Shown: positions 36,206-49,394, counted from the first letter of the stretch. The stretch is DNA of 64,000 bases from Acorus gramineus (GCA_030737835.1 CM060857.1:15945496-16009495), one strand, 5' to 3'. The notes: generated by a model from the letters alone, not told the origin. Numbers and translations are program-made.

Positions 36206-38718
36206 AAATTGTTCTTGGGTTCATCTGTATGATGCTCAGAGGGACTGAGCCAATTCAGGTGCACTGGAGAAATAGAAAAAGCATGTGTTCTGATGCATTT
36301 ATCAATCCAAGAAACCAAAATGTTCAATTTGATTAAGAAATACTACATCCCACACAAATGAATGAAATGAAACAACAAAAGAACAAAATGAATTTTCGAT
36401 TCCGATTCCGATCCAATCTCCCCCAAGTCGCCCTCTCTCGCTTCACCTCCACATTTGGTCTCGACTCCGCCTCCTCCACCGCCTCTGTCGCAAGAAATCT
36501 CTGTCACTTCCCTGAGGAGGAGGAGGAGCTAGTGGAGGCTGCGGTGGGGGTGCTGGATGTTTTGGGAGAGGGATAGAGAGAGAGAGGAGTGAAAGATATG
36601 TTTGGTGGGTTGTTTTGGGACTGGCTGACTGGGTATGGTGGGTTTTTTTTAGACTGGTTGACTAGGTATACAGTTTCCTTCTTTTTACTTTTTTTTTTAA
36701 ACACTCACTGTGAGTTGGATCAACGGGTCTCTAATCCAACGATCATGCACCACTGCCGCACATCCGCACGAGCTGCACCAAATCAATTCTCTCTCTATAT
36801 ATATATGTATATGTATGTATGTATATATGGTAAAGTTTTGTAGACACGACCTACGTATGGCATGATATAAATTGCATCCCCGAATTAGATATTAATTATG
36901 ACATAAAAATTAGATGTAGGGCCAGTTTGGTGTTATCATAGCATAAAAATGGTTAAAATGGTTAGTGACCCATGTGGTTCAACACTATCACACAGTACAC
37001 ATGGAAGTCATGCACGGTGAAGACCTGAAGGGCTTGGAACCCAACGGTGTTATCATTTTGTAGACTTGCATCGTATATTACACACTACACACGAACTATT
37101 TATGACGTAGAAGTAAAATGACAAACATAAACTTGTTTATAATCCCACCTACACTCCATACATGAATCTATTTGAATGAGATATGTGTTTTTTTAAAAGA
37201 TGAAACATATAACGTCCGTACAAGCAAATTATATGCACCCATTTTTTTCCAACGAAGTATTTCTCCTTGGATAACTATTGTGATGTATAGATACCAGGGA
37301 GTGTGTGTAATAGTGTTCATTGTAGATTGTAACAGTGTCTGAATTAGACTAACAAATGATAAATAAATTAATAAAGTGCCTAGGAGATCAAGCACTAACT
37401 TATACTTCAATTTCAAAATAGAACGAGGTTGGACTTTATTAAGGGATCATGGACCATCTTGTTATATATATGTCGGTTGTTCTCACTATTGTTTTTTGAA
37501 AATATATATTAATTCATCAAAGTATATACTATAATAAAAAATAAAATATACATTAAAATATATTGATATATTTGTTCTTTAAAAAAATAAAATAATTGAT
37601 TTTTATATTATGATAGTACAGTATGCATTATGATAATTCTATGCTATCATAGTGTAATAGGTAGCTGATGGATCATTTTTGTATTACAGATGATATTATA
37701 AAACTGATTCAGTGTTCAACAGCCATCTAATATTTTTTCTATTGTTGTATGATCTCTATATATAATATCTGATGTTTTCCCGTAAGAATTAATGCGTGTG
37801 ACTAAATTTTCTAAGATGCTGGTCAAATGGATGCATTGATTTTCCCATCTTGTTCTGACTCTATTAAGATACTACACCAGGGACAAATATATATACACAC
37901 ACATATATATAATATATTAATGCGCATGAAGCATGTAATTTCCACAAACCTGGTCCCGAATGAAGTGCAAGTGATTTTTGTTTTTTTGTTGAGATAATTG
38001 TGTTCATATTCATTTCAACTAATAAATCAAAATAGAACACACAAGTGGTTTCATTAAAAGATATTGGTTTTGGCATTTCCACAATTCTGGTCCCGCATGC
38101 AATAGATGTCTCAATCTGGTGTTATGAATTATTTGAAGGAAATTAATGAAGTAAGTCAAGTAACAAAAATATGGACCCACAAAATGTTTGTCAAGATTTA
38201 CCAAGAACAATCTGCGCAACCTTTCCATTTCAGTTCCATAACACTCACTTTCGAAAAGGTGGAAATAAACAAGTCATTGTGATGCAAAAATTATTTTTTT
38301 ATTTTTTTTATTTTGGAGGGGGTGTTGGTTAATGGATTGTAGTCTGTAGAACCCTGGGGTTGATATTAATAGGAACTTTCACAATGGAAATTTAACTATG
38401 AGCAATGCTTAAGATACGGAAAATCAAGCCATGTGAATACATGGTTGCATCACATATATTTTAACGTTTTTTTTAAAGAAAATATTTTTCTATGTTTTTT
38501 TAACCAAAGTTGATAATATCTAAATTTTATTAAAATTAAAGATTTTTTACTTTTAAGTTCCCATGAGCTAAATAAGTGGCTCGCCACGGACCACATTAAC
38601 AAAATAAAGTCCTCACAAAACGCCACGGGTGAAGCAATCAAGAATTTAAAGTACAAACTCACAAATACATATGAATAAATATGAAGCCCTCAAATTCATT
38701 GTCAAGGATAATGCAAAA

Positions 38719-40469
38719 ATGTGCTCCAGGGCTTTTGTTCTCTCAGTAATTTTGGTTGCTTCGTTTCTCACATTTTCGGAGGTGGCCCAAGCCATACAAA
38801 TCTTCTTCTTTGATTAAACATCTTGCCAAGAATCTGATTAATCATATATAAATCTTCCAGAGTTTCAATTTTTCAAAAGCTTTTTTTTTGTAGGATACTT
38901 TGAAAGAAGGTTTGTAAAATTGATTTTCAAAATAAAACTGGTTTCCTCAAATCTATATAGTGACCTAAAAAACACAATTATGCATTGTATTTTTGAAGTA
39001 TTTATGGGTAGATTTTCAAGTTACGGTGGCGTTTGCAAGAATCAAATCCCCAAACTCAATTTCCAAACACATAAAATGGTGCTGCTTTGTAATTAAGAAG
39101 ACATAAAAACAATTTTAAATATGAAAAATGTTAACATCATCTAATAAAATATATGTTTTAAATATATAAAACAAATGAAAAAATAAAAGTTATTTTTTAA
39201 AAATGAAACAAAGACATGCTCTTCAAAAAAACTATTTAAAAGCAATTTTAAGTGAAAAGTTCTTTTTAAAGACGTTTTCAAATGCTACTTAAGTATGTAT
39301 GTACTAGGTAATGAAGTCTGCACCACCATAAAGATTTGAGTTATTAAAATGTGATTTGGTTAAGATTAGTTGAGATTCATTTGAATGTGCCGGTGATACA
39401 TTGATATTCTTTGTGTTTCAAACTCAAATTTCAAAAGGCATTGTTTTGTTAGTTTCTTTTGCTGGATATTTTAGTTTGAAAAATTAAAACTAAATGTTAA
39501 AAATGTGTTTGGATCCGCATTTAAGAATCTTTCAATTTTGAATCATAAAATATGCTCAAAAGCAATCCAAATGGGTTAAATTAGAAAGTAAACATAAATG
39601 ATCCATTCCTTACTACTGATATCTCACATAAGAGCCGGATTTGGATCCTCTACTTGTTTTGTGCTTTGATCAATCAAACAATCATAAATTCATCAAATAA
39701 AATAGATTCATTTATCAATTCATGATTTGATATATTTATTACCATTTTATTTTAATTGTAATGATATGGTAATCTCACAATAAAAATCAAATAAGATACA
39801 AATAGGAAAAAACAAGCAGTAGATGATCCAAATAAGAGCCTTCCATGGACCATGGCCATCCATGGGCATAAGCGACCATAGGGCTCCAAAACACGGAGGG
39901 CCTCAAGATTTCAAGAAAAAAAGAAAGTTTTATTTTTATTTGTTGGGATATTTTTTTTAATTAATTTGTTTTATTTTTAAAAACTTATTCACATATTTAT
40001 ATTTTGTCTTTTAATTTTGTTTTGTTCCAATTTTATTGGGAGTTGATACTATTTATTCTTTGATTTACAAAGAATAAAAATTTATTAGATGATTTTCATA
40101 TTTTTATTCATTTATTATGTTTTGCTTGTTTTTATTTTACATATTTGGAACTATTTGTTATTTTTATGATTTAATTTATGTGTTTCTTTCTTCTTTCTAC
40201 TTATTTTATAGGAATACATTTTGTTAAGTTGAGTTGTGTAAACCAATTAAATTCAAATTTCAATAATTATTCAAATTTTTGCGACACTTATTATAAAAAT
40301 TTTTTTTGTATAAATAGGGTCTCCTTCTCTCCATCCTAGGCTCATGCGCCGGGGCGCCCCCTCGGAGCCATCCGTATATTGCGGGGAAAACGGGCAGTGT
40401 CCATGTCCATCTCCTCAAGGATGCTCGCATGGCGCCGATTTTCCAGTGGAAGACAAGGTCGAGCCTTGA
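38719..40469 (+). pseudogene. Cys-rich peptide gene E: broken exon 1, intact exon 2
   Basis: Exon 1 starts normally at 38,719 but a 57-base deletion (relative to gene A 8311-8367) removes its end and the splice donor. It now reads ...AQAIQIFFFD and stops. Much of the proximal promoter is also deleted near 38,570. Exon 2 (40,318-40,469) stays open in the family frame: SPSLHPRLMRRGAPS, then EPSVYCGENGQCPCPSPQGC, then SHGADFPVEDKVEP to TGA, with four Cys. Exon 2 shows no decay although exon 1 is dead, so the break is recent, or exon 2 is used from another exon 1. Exon D at 25,891 has the matching phase but is 14 kb away. Confidence 0.65.
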
Positions 40470-41786
40470 ATCACTTTATCATGCTGGATGTGAAGTTTAA
40501 GTTGTATTAGTATATTAAGCTACCTTGAGGAGTTTGTTCTACAAAATAAATAAATAAATAAAAGTGTCATTAGGTGATCACTTTAAACTTGGGAGTGTGA
40601 CGATTTTATTTGAGCCAGCAGAGGTTTAATGTCTAGTAATGGTTCGGAATTCTAATGGTCCTGGCCAAATTTCCAGGATTTTATGACTATCAATTAGCAT
40701 TGATACTTACTCAATCTGTTATGTATCCCCATACTCAATTCAGTAACGCATTTATTACTGTTTTTTTATAAAGTAGTATATATTCCATTTTTTTAGTATA
40801 TGAAAAATTATAAAAATTTCATTTTTTAAAAAATAATAATTTATATAGATATATATTTCACATTTCATAATAATTATTGAGTGAGTATATGATTTTACAA
40901 AAAATCAAAACGGTTGGGATACATCGAGAATGCACGTGAGGTTGGATGTATAACTTTTCTTTATTGATAGAGATAAGAAAAATGATACATTCAGTCTCAC
41001 GCGCAGCCCCATCCGCAATTCTCACTGTTTATTATTTTAAGAAAATTATATATTTCACCCATAATCCGCAGTCCTTAGTGTTTATTATTTTTTAAAAAAT
41101 TATACAATCACCCATTGAATTACACAGTGTCATATGAAATAAAGTAAATATTTAGATACAATCGTATATTTTTTTATTTAAAAAATAAAATAAACTTTCA
41201 TGGACTATGATAAAATTTATATACTACAATAACGTAGTAATATATACTATATTATTATAGTGCATAAAAGACGGGGTTATAAATATCTAAGCCCATTTGT
41301 ATCGAAGTTGAAACGGGGTCATCCATTTGGGATGGGTTTCCCCAATTTCAATAAAAACTGGTCAGTTTGAAAGAAAAAAAAAATCATTCCAAAGCTTACA
41401 AGTGATCAAAATAGACAATGTTTATTATCTTTAAGAAAATCATAACGGTTAGCGATAGATTATGTGCACGTGAGTTGCGATGTCTTATCGTCTTTTGTCT
41501 ATAGAGATAAGAAAAATAATACATTCAGCTATGCGTGTAGCCCCATTCATAGTATTCACTGTTAATTAATTTTTTTTTTAAATTATACACTCCCAATGTG
41601 AAATATATATTTCATATGAAATGTAGAATATACTGAGTACAATAGCTTTTTTTCTTAAAAAAAAAAAAATTCTTATATGCTATGACAGTGTTCATATATT
41701 ACAATAACGATAACGCAGTATATACTACGCTATTATGTTGAATGAGCCCATAAATGGAATTATAAAATGGACTGAGTGTACAGTGC

Positions 41787-41952
41787 TTTTTTTTTGTAGA
41801 CAAGACCCACAGAGGACAAATACACTCAGGCGCAAGGTCTGAAACACATCCCATGAAAGGGGGATACACCCCGGGCTCGAACTCTGGTCGTCCACGAGGG
41901 ACTCGTGCAACTCTTCCACCTCACTAGGCGAGGGGACGTGCGAGCGTCCCAA
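41787..41952 (-). mobile_element. tRNA-derived SINE, family 2, copy a
   Basis: On the minus strand: GGGACGCTCGCACGTCC, a box-A-like CTAGTGAGGTGGAAGAG, a box-B GTTCGAGCC, then a body ending in TTGTCTACAAAAAAAAA. The A-tail and tRNA-like boxes define it. I see no target-site duplication, so it may be old. Other copies are at 48,791 and 53,713. Confidence 0.65.
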
Positions 41953-42175
41953 TTTTTAATGAAGGCAAGTCTTTAAACAATTAGTTATGAATTATTTGTA
42001 GTAATTGTCTCAATATGAGGCTATGAATTATTTCTAGGAATAAAGTAAACGTCTCAATCTGGGGCTATGAATTATTTCTAGGAAAGTAGTGAAGTAACAA
42101 AAATATGGACCCACAAAAGGTTTGTCAAGATTGACCCAGAACAAATTTTTGATGCCTCCATATTTGGCATATTAA

Positions 42176-43545
42176 GGTGGTGTTTGGCAACGGCGGAAAG
42201 AGGATTTTAAGTGCTGATTAATAAGTGCAGAAAAATGTTATAATGATAATCTTTAAGAGTTTTGGAAAAAAAGTGTTTGGTTCAGTGAAAAATATTAAAC
42301 AGTTATTTAGATAAATGTGTTTGGTTGACCATTTAACATATGTGCTTATTGGAAGGGTATTTTGGACCATTTTATAAGTGCTAAATGTTATTTTGATGTT
42401 TGGTTGAAATGAAGAAAACATACTTTATTTGGAGATATTAAAGATTATTCTTTTTTAATATGTTAAAAATACATCAACCATTCAATGCACTTTTGATTTG
42501 GTCCAAAACAAAATTCAAATGGAATCATAAATGTTTCAAATGCTGTTAAAAGTCTGTGTGTAAACAATAGCAACACAAGCTCATAAACCATAAATTCTAC
42601 ATCCCCTTGCATGGTAGCTGCAATGTTCAATAAAAGGAAAACTACATCCAGACAAAGAAGACCTCCACATACAGTACTAATTGAACAAGACCACTGCTTG
42701 TCAACATATGAAATACTGTATCTAAATAAGATAAGCTTGTTAAATCACAACTCTTCAATCAGGAAGTAAATCAGTATTAATTCAATCAAGAGTTATAAAT
42801 CACAACTCTTCAATCACAACTCTTAATCCACCCAAATCATAGTTAGCCACACAAAAAAAAATTGATAGTGATGAGCATGAATGACAGAAATAATTCACGT
42901 CGGAGCGAGTGGGTTGAAACAAAGGAGGTTCGGAGGTTGGGAGGAAACGGGAGATGGTCAATGGGACTGTATTCTTGCTCTTCGGGGTGTTTCGAGATGT
43001 TAACAATGTCTGTGGATGGAGGAGGCGCCGATTCAAGGTTGTTCTCGGACGGTGGAGGGAGTGGTCCGCAACGGTGGAGGGTGGTCCGTCGATTAGGGTT
43101 TCATGGAAACTGTTTGGCGTCGGGAGGAGGTAATCTAGGTCGGGTGTTCCGTGACGGTGGAGGTGTCGGGAGTCGACGGAGGAGGGGCCGGGAGGTGATG
43201 GAGGAAGGAGATCCGCCGATTAGGGTTTCGTCGAGGTGTTTCGAGTCGAGCAGAGGTGTTTCGAGGAGATGATGAAGATGTGAGGAGAGAGAGAGAACAG
43301 GTCGAAATTTTGGTTATATACCCCTCGTAATTAAGTCGAAGTAGCAGGGGTATGATCGTCTTTTCACAGACGGGTATGTGTAAGCCGATTAATAAGTGCA
43401 ACATAGATAGCTGAAAATTTCCGATCTTAAATGTCTTAACGAGGAATGTAATATGTGCTTATTTGAACACTATCAAACACAATTAAAGAGGATTTTAAGC
43501 TTTAATCTAAATAAGCACTGATTATTAGTGCAACCAAACACCCCC
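42176..43545. mobile_element. Non-autonomous PIF/Harbinger-like element (1.37 kb)
   Basis: The ends are inverted: GGTGGTGTTTGGCAAC on the left and, read in reverse, GGGGGTGTTTGGTTGC on the right. A TAA target duplication flanks it (42,173-42,175 and 43,546-43,548). Sister sequences (for example 6566-6590) run GGCATATTAAGTTTTAGAG without it, confirming the empty site. Subterminal AATAAGTGC/GCACTTATT motifs recur near both ends. These are the marks of Tourist-like or PIF/Harbinger elements. No transposase is present. The middle (42,860-43,280) is unusually GC-rich and may be captured gene sequence. Confidence 0.75.
42862..43272 (+). other. GC-rich open frame inside the Harbinger-like element
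   Basis: A 136-codon frame rich in Gly, Ser and Arg (GGGADSRLFSDGGGSG and similar), with repeated CCGATTAGGGTTTC on the same strand. An overlapping minus frame is also open. No domain recognised. It could be a captured gene leader or chance reading of GC-rich DNA. Confidence 0.25.
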
Positions 43546-44098
43546 TAAGTTTTACAGAAGCCAATTAATACTTTGATTTTTGTTAGATTTAATTTAATAC
43601 CTAATCACAACCAAAACAGGAATGTAAAAAAAGGAAACCGAGTCTCTCCATTAACTGCTGTTTTGTTTTGTGAGCATATTAAATGAACGGTCTAGATTGA
43701 TTGAGTTCAACTATTGAGAAATCAAGTTAATTAAATGATAGAGGTACAACTTGGACAGGTTGAACTCAACCCAACTCAATTTTTTTTACATGATTGGGCT
43801 AAGATATTTGACCATCGGATTCAACCCGATCCGAACCCGAGTCAATCCGACCAATTTGAGTTGGGTTCAGGTTGGGGGTCGGAGTTGAACTCAAATTTGT
43901 TGATTATTTCTTATCGTTTGATTGATGTATCCTTATTTTAATGGTAGACTCTTTATTTTAATGGTAGAATCAATGTGAAAGCAATAAGATGATGCATTTA
44001 CAACATAACTATCAAATACAATCCATTGATTTTGTAAGATGAAATCTAAACCATCAATTCAATTTAATAAACCCTAGACCTAATCATTCACCTTCTCT

Positions 44099-44100
<2 letters not shown>
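43546..44100. repeat. FLZ-upstream segment without an FLZ gene
   Basis: Matches the promoter-distal flank of the FLZ genes (6575-7080). Its left side joins SINE-bearing DNA at about 42,141, where both parents contain GAACAA, so the FLZ gene was removed by a microhomology join. Confidence 0.65.
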
Positions 44101-44101
<1 letters not shown>

Positions 44102-44156
<55 letters not shown>

Positions 44157-44180
44157 ACACACACACACACACATATATAT
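44102..44180. repeat. (TA)n(CA)n microsatellite
   Basis: Same position as 16,222-16,300. Confidence 0.9.
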
Positions 44181-45577
44181 GTCCGTTGTTCTCACTATTG
44201 TTTTTTGAAAATATATATTAACCTATTGAAGTATATATTGTAATAAAAAGTAAAATATACAATAAGATACATTGATATATTTTTTAAAAATAAAATAAAA
44301 TAATTGATTTTTATATTATAATAGTACAGTATACATTACGATAGTTCTATGCTATCATAGTGTATAGATAGCTGATGGATCATTTTTGTAATACAAATGA
44401 TATTATAAAACGGATTGAGTGTTCAACAGTCATCTAATATTTTTTCCATTGTTGTATGATCTCTATATATAATATCTGATGTTTTCCCGTAAGAATTAAT
44501 GTGACTAAATTTTCTAAGATGCCAGTCAAATGGATGCATTGATTTTCCCTTCTTGTTCTGACTCTATTAAGATACTACACCAGGGACAAATATATATACA
44601 CACACATATATATAATATATTAATGCGCATGAAGCATGTAATTTCCACAAACCTGGTCCCGAATGAAGTGCAAGTGATTTTTGTTTTTTTGTTGAGATAA
44701 TTGTGTTCATATTCATTTCAACTAATAAATCAAAATAGAACACACAAGTGGTTTCATTAAAAGATATTGGTTTTGGCATTTCCACAATTCTGGTCCCGCA
44801 TGCAATAGATGTCTCAATCTGGTGTTATGAATTATTTGAAGGAAATTAATGAAGTAAGTCAAGTAACAAAAATATGGACCCACAAAATGTTTGCCAAGAT
44901 TGACCAAGAACAATCTGCGCAACCTTTCCATTTCAGTTCCATAACACTCACTTTCGAAAAGGTGGAAATAAACAAGTCATTGTAATGCAAAAATTATTGT
45001 TTTATTTTTTTTATTTTGGAGGGGGTGTTGGTTAATGGATTGTAGTCTGTAGAACCCTGGGGTTGATATTAATAGGAACTTTCACAATGGAAATTTAACT
45101 ATGAGCAATGCTTAAGATACGGAAAATCAAGCCATGTGAATACATGGTTGCATCACATATATTTTAACGTTTTTTTTAGAGAAAATATGTTTCTATGTTT
45201 TTTTAACCAAAGTTGGTAATATCTAAATTTTATTAAAATTAAAGGTTTTTTACTTTTAAGTTCCATGAGCTATACAATGATCGATCCCTCCATTTTTTAT
45301 ACTAAAGATTAAGTCCACAGTTTGTTTTTTTTTATATATATATATCTAATTCTCCCCAGTTCTCCACCCAAACAGCTTAGTAGTTAACTGTACTCAAATA
45401 ATGATACCCTCTTGACGACCAGTATTCAAAATAAGTGGCTCGCCACGGACCACATTAACAAAATAAAGTCCTCACAAAACGCCACGGGTGAAGCAATCAA
45501 GAATTTAAAGTACAAACTCACAAATACATATAAATAAATATGAAGCCCTCAAATGCATTGTCAAGGATAATGCAAAA

Positions 45578-47394
45578 ATGTGCTCCAGGGCTTTTGTTCT
45601 CTCAGTAATTTTGGTTGCTTCGTTTCTCACATTTTCGGAGGTGGCCCAAGCCATACAAATCCCTCGGAAGTTGAATTTGGAAGGTGAGCATTAGATCTCT
45701 CCTTTTCTTTTACATTTCTTCTTCTTTGATTAAACATCTTGCCAAGAATCTGATTAATCATATATAAATCTTCCAGAGTTTCAATTTTTCAAAAGCTTTT
45801 TTTTTTGTGGGATACTTTGAAAGAAGGTTTGTAAAATTGATTTTCAAAATAAAACTGGTTTCCTCAAATCTATATAGTGACCTAAAAAACACAATTATGC
45901 ATTGTATTTTTGAAGTATTTATGGGTAGATTTTCAAGTTACGGTGGCGTTTGCAAGAATCAAATCCCCAAACTCAATTTCCAAAAACATAACATGGTGCT
46001 GCTTTGTAATTAAGAAGACATAAAAACAATTTTAAATATGAAAAATGTTAACATCATCTAATAAAATATATGTTTTAAATATATAAAACAAATGAAAAAA
46101 TAAAAGTTATTTTTTAAAAATGAAACAAAGACACGCTCTTCAAAACAACTATTTAAAAGCAATTTTAAGTGAAAAGTTCTTTTTAAAGACGTTTTCAAAT
46201 GCTACTTAAGTATGTATGTACTAGGTAATGAAGTTTGCACCACCATAAAGATTTGAGTTATTAAAATGTGATTTGGTTAAGATTAGTTGAGATTCATTTG
46301 AATGTGCAGGTGATACATTGATATTCTTTGTGTTTCAAACTCAAATTTCAAAAGGCATTGTTTCATTAGTTTCTTTTGCTGGATATTTTAGTTTGAAAAA
46401 TTAAAACTAAATGTTAAAAATGTGTTTGGATCCGCATTTAAGAATCTTTCGATTTTGAATCATAAAATATGCTCAAAAGCAATCCAAATGGGTTAAATTA
46501 GAAAGTAAACATAAATGATCCATTCCTTACTACTGATATCTCACATAAGAGCCAGATTTGGATCCTCTACTTGTTTTGTGTTTTGATCAATCAAACAATC
46601 ATAAATTCATCAAATAAAATGAATTCATTTATTCATTCATGATTTGATATATTTATAATAGTTTGATTTTAATTGTAATGATGTGACAATCTCACAATAA
46701 AAGTCAAATAAGATACAAATAGAAAAAAACAAGCAGATGATCCAAATAAGAGCCTCCATGGCTATCCATGGGCATAGGCGACCATAAGGCCCCAAAACAC
46801 GGAGGGCCTCAAGATTTCAGGAAAAAAAAAAAGTTTTATTTTTATTTGTTGGGATATTTTTTTTAATTAATTTGTTTTATTTTTAAAAACTTATTCACAT
46901 ATTTATATTTTGTCTTTTAATTTTGTTTTGTTCCAATTTTATTGGGAGTTGATACTATTTATTCTTTGATTTACAAAGAATAAAAATTTATTAGATCATA
47001 TATAATTTTCATATTTTTATTCATTTATTATGTTTTGCTTGTTTTTATTTTACGTTTTTAAAACAGTGTGTTATTTTTATGATTTAATTTATCTGTTTCT
47101 TTCTTTCTACTTATTTTATAGGAACACTTTTTGTTAAGGTGAGTTGTGTAAAACAATTAAATTCAAATTTCAATAATTATTCAAATTTTTGTGACACTAA
47201 TCATAAAAAAAAAATTTGTATAAATAGGGCCTCATTTTCCAAGTTCGCCTAAGGATCCTCCTCTCCAGACTAGTTTCCCACGCCGCCCAGGCCGAGGCGG
47301 AGGCACAGCCCCATGCCCATCATGTTGCTGTCAAAACGGGCAGTGTTGTTGCCCAGGAAGATGCTGTCAAAACGGGCAGTGTTGTTGTCCTTGA
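45578..47394 (+). CDS. Small secreted Cys-rich peptide, gene F (CCC-type, 12 Cys)
   Basis: Spliced CDS: 45578-45683 joined to 47228-47394 (90 residues). Exon 1 is the gene A type. Exon 2 reads PHFPSSPKDPPLQTSFPRRP, then GRGGGTAP, then CPSCCCQNGQCCCPGR and CCQNGQCCCP to TGA. The module CCQNGQCCCP is present twice, and the DNA repeats the same 36-base unit in tandem (TGCTGTCAAAACGGGCAGTG...). It has twelve Cys in 26 residues, the densest of the family. The old tail (GCWHGVDFPVEDKVEP) follows the stop and is untranslated. The clean internal repeat suggests that this is the source or latest form of the CCC type. Confidence 0.7.
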
Positions 47395-48790
47395 ATCACT
47401 CCAGGATGCTGGCATGGTGTCGATTTTCCAGTGGAAGACAAGGTGGAGCCTTGAATCACTTTATCATGCTGGATGTGAAGTTTAAGTTGTATTAGTATAT
47501 TAAGCTACCTTGAGGAGTTTGTTCTACAAAATAAATAAAAGTGTCATTAGGTGATCACTTTAAACTTGGGAGTGTGACGATTTTATTTGAGCCAGCAGAG
47601 GTTTAATGTCTAGTAATGGTTCGGAATTCTAATGGTCCTGGCCAAATTTCCAGGATTTTATGACTATCCATTAGCATTGATACTTACTCAATCTGTTATG
47701 TATCCCCATATTCAATTCAATAATGCATTTTATTACTGTTTTATTTTAAAGTAGTATATATTTCATTTTTTTAGTATATGAAAAATTATAAAAATTTTAA
47801 TTTTTAAAATGTATATATATATATATATATATATATTTCACTTTTCATAATAATTATTGAGTGAGTATATGATTTTAAAAAAAATCAAAACGGTTGAGGG
47901 ATACATTGAGAATGCACGTGAGGTTGGATGTATAATTTTTTTTTTATTGATAGAGATAGAAAGATGATACATTCAGTCTCACGCGCAGCCCCATCCGCAA
48001 TTCTCACTGTTTATTATTTTAAGAAAATTATATATTTCACCCATAATCCGCAGTCTTTAGTGTTTATTATTTTTTAAAAAATTATACAATCACCCATTGA
48101 ATTACACAGTGTCATATGAAATAAAGTATACTTAGATACAATCGCATATTTTTTTTAATTTCTTTGAAAAATAAAATAAACTTTCATGGACTATGATAAA
48201 ATTTATATACTACAATAATGTAATAATATGTACTATATTATTATAGTGCATAAAAGACGGGGTTATAAATATCAGCGATTTAGTAACCGCTATCTAAGCC
48301 CATTTGTATCGAAGTTGAAACAGGGTCATCCATTTGGGATGGGTTTCCCAATTTCAATAAAAACTGGTCAGTTTGAAAGAAAAAAAAATCATTCCAAAGC
48401 TTACAAGTGATCAAAATAGACAATGTTTATTATCTTTAAGAAAATCATAACGGTTAGCGATAGATTATGTGCACGTGAGTTGCGATGTCTTATTGTCTTT
48501 TGTCTATAGAGATAAGAAAAATAATACATTCAGCTATGCGTGTAGCCCCATTCATAGTATTCACTATTATTTAATTTTTTAAAAAAATTATACACTCCCA
48601 ATGTGAAATATATATTTCATATGAAATGTAGAATATACTGAGTACAATAGCTTTTTTCCTTTAAAAAAAAAAATTCTTATATGCTATGACGGTGTTCATA
48701 TATTACAATAACGATAACGCAGTATATACTACGCTATTATGTTGAATGAGACTATAAATGGAATTATAAAATGGACTGAGTGTACAGTGC

Positions 48791-48955
48791 TTTTTTTTTT
48801 GTAGACAAAGTCCACAGAGGACAAATACACTCAGGCGCAAGGTCTGAAACACATCCCATGAAAGAGGGATACACCTCGGACTCGAACTCGGGTCATCCAC
48901 AAGGGACTCGTGCAACTCTTCCACCTCACTAGGCGAGAGGACGTGCGAGCGTCCC
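48791..48955 (-). mobile_element. tRNA-derived SINE, family 2, copy b
   Basis: Same body as copy a, in the same flanking DNA, so it was duplicated with the unit and was not inserted independently. Confidence 0.65.
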
Positions 48956-49176
48956 AATTTTTAATGAAGGCAAGTCTTTAAACAATTAGTTATGAATTAT
49001 TTGTAGTAATTGTCTCAATCTGGGGCTATGAATTATTTCTAGGAAAGTAGTGAACGTCTCAATCTGGGGCTATGAATTATTTCTAGGAAAGTAGTGAAGT
49101 AACAAAAATATGGACCCGACACCCACTTTTGAAAAGGTCAAGAGAAACAAGTCACAGTGATGCAGAAATTCAAATG

Positions 49177-49394
49177 TTTTTTTTTTTTTTAATATCGAAT
49201 GGACCCCCGTGGCTAATCTTATGGTCGAGCTAGAAAGTTTACCTCCGCTTGTTTGTCCTGGTCCCACGAAAAATTCTTTCGAATAATCGCCAACAAACAG
49301 GTGGATAAGCCAGCGCCAAGACTCGAATCCAGGACCTATCGATAACACCACTAAGCCGTGAACCGTTGTGCTATGACCACTGGGGACTGAAAGA
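49177..49394 (-). mobile_element. tRNA-derived SINE, family 1, copy b
   Basis: Flanked by a perfect 13-base target duplication AGAAATTCAAATG (49,164-49,176 and 49,395-49,407). The A-tail is on the left in this orientation, with box-B-like ATTCGAGTC and box-A-like TAGCACAACGG. The target copies make the element boundaries certain. Confidence 0.85.

Larger units (their letters stand above)
34333..37460. mobile_element. 3.1-kb insertion carrying gene fragments
   Basis: Sits where units 2 and 6 have a TA/CA microsatellite, so it is absent from the sister units. Its left part has two ~95-base direct repeats (each with GCGGATCCGAT, GACCGTTCGAT and ATCTCATCTGACGG). These are followed by what looks like the 5' UTR of a gene (CTCTCTCCTCACTCATTC), then a GRF-zinc-finger gene end and another Ser/Glu-rich frame. 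The right part has CATCCGCACGAGCTGCACC, roughly a reverse counterpart of the left GCGGACGTGC. The build resembles a Pack-MULE or other element that captures gene pieces. I could not fix its termini or a target duplication, so the mechanism is uncertain. Confidence 0.45.
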
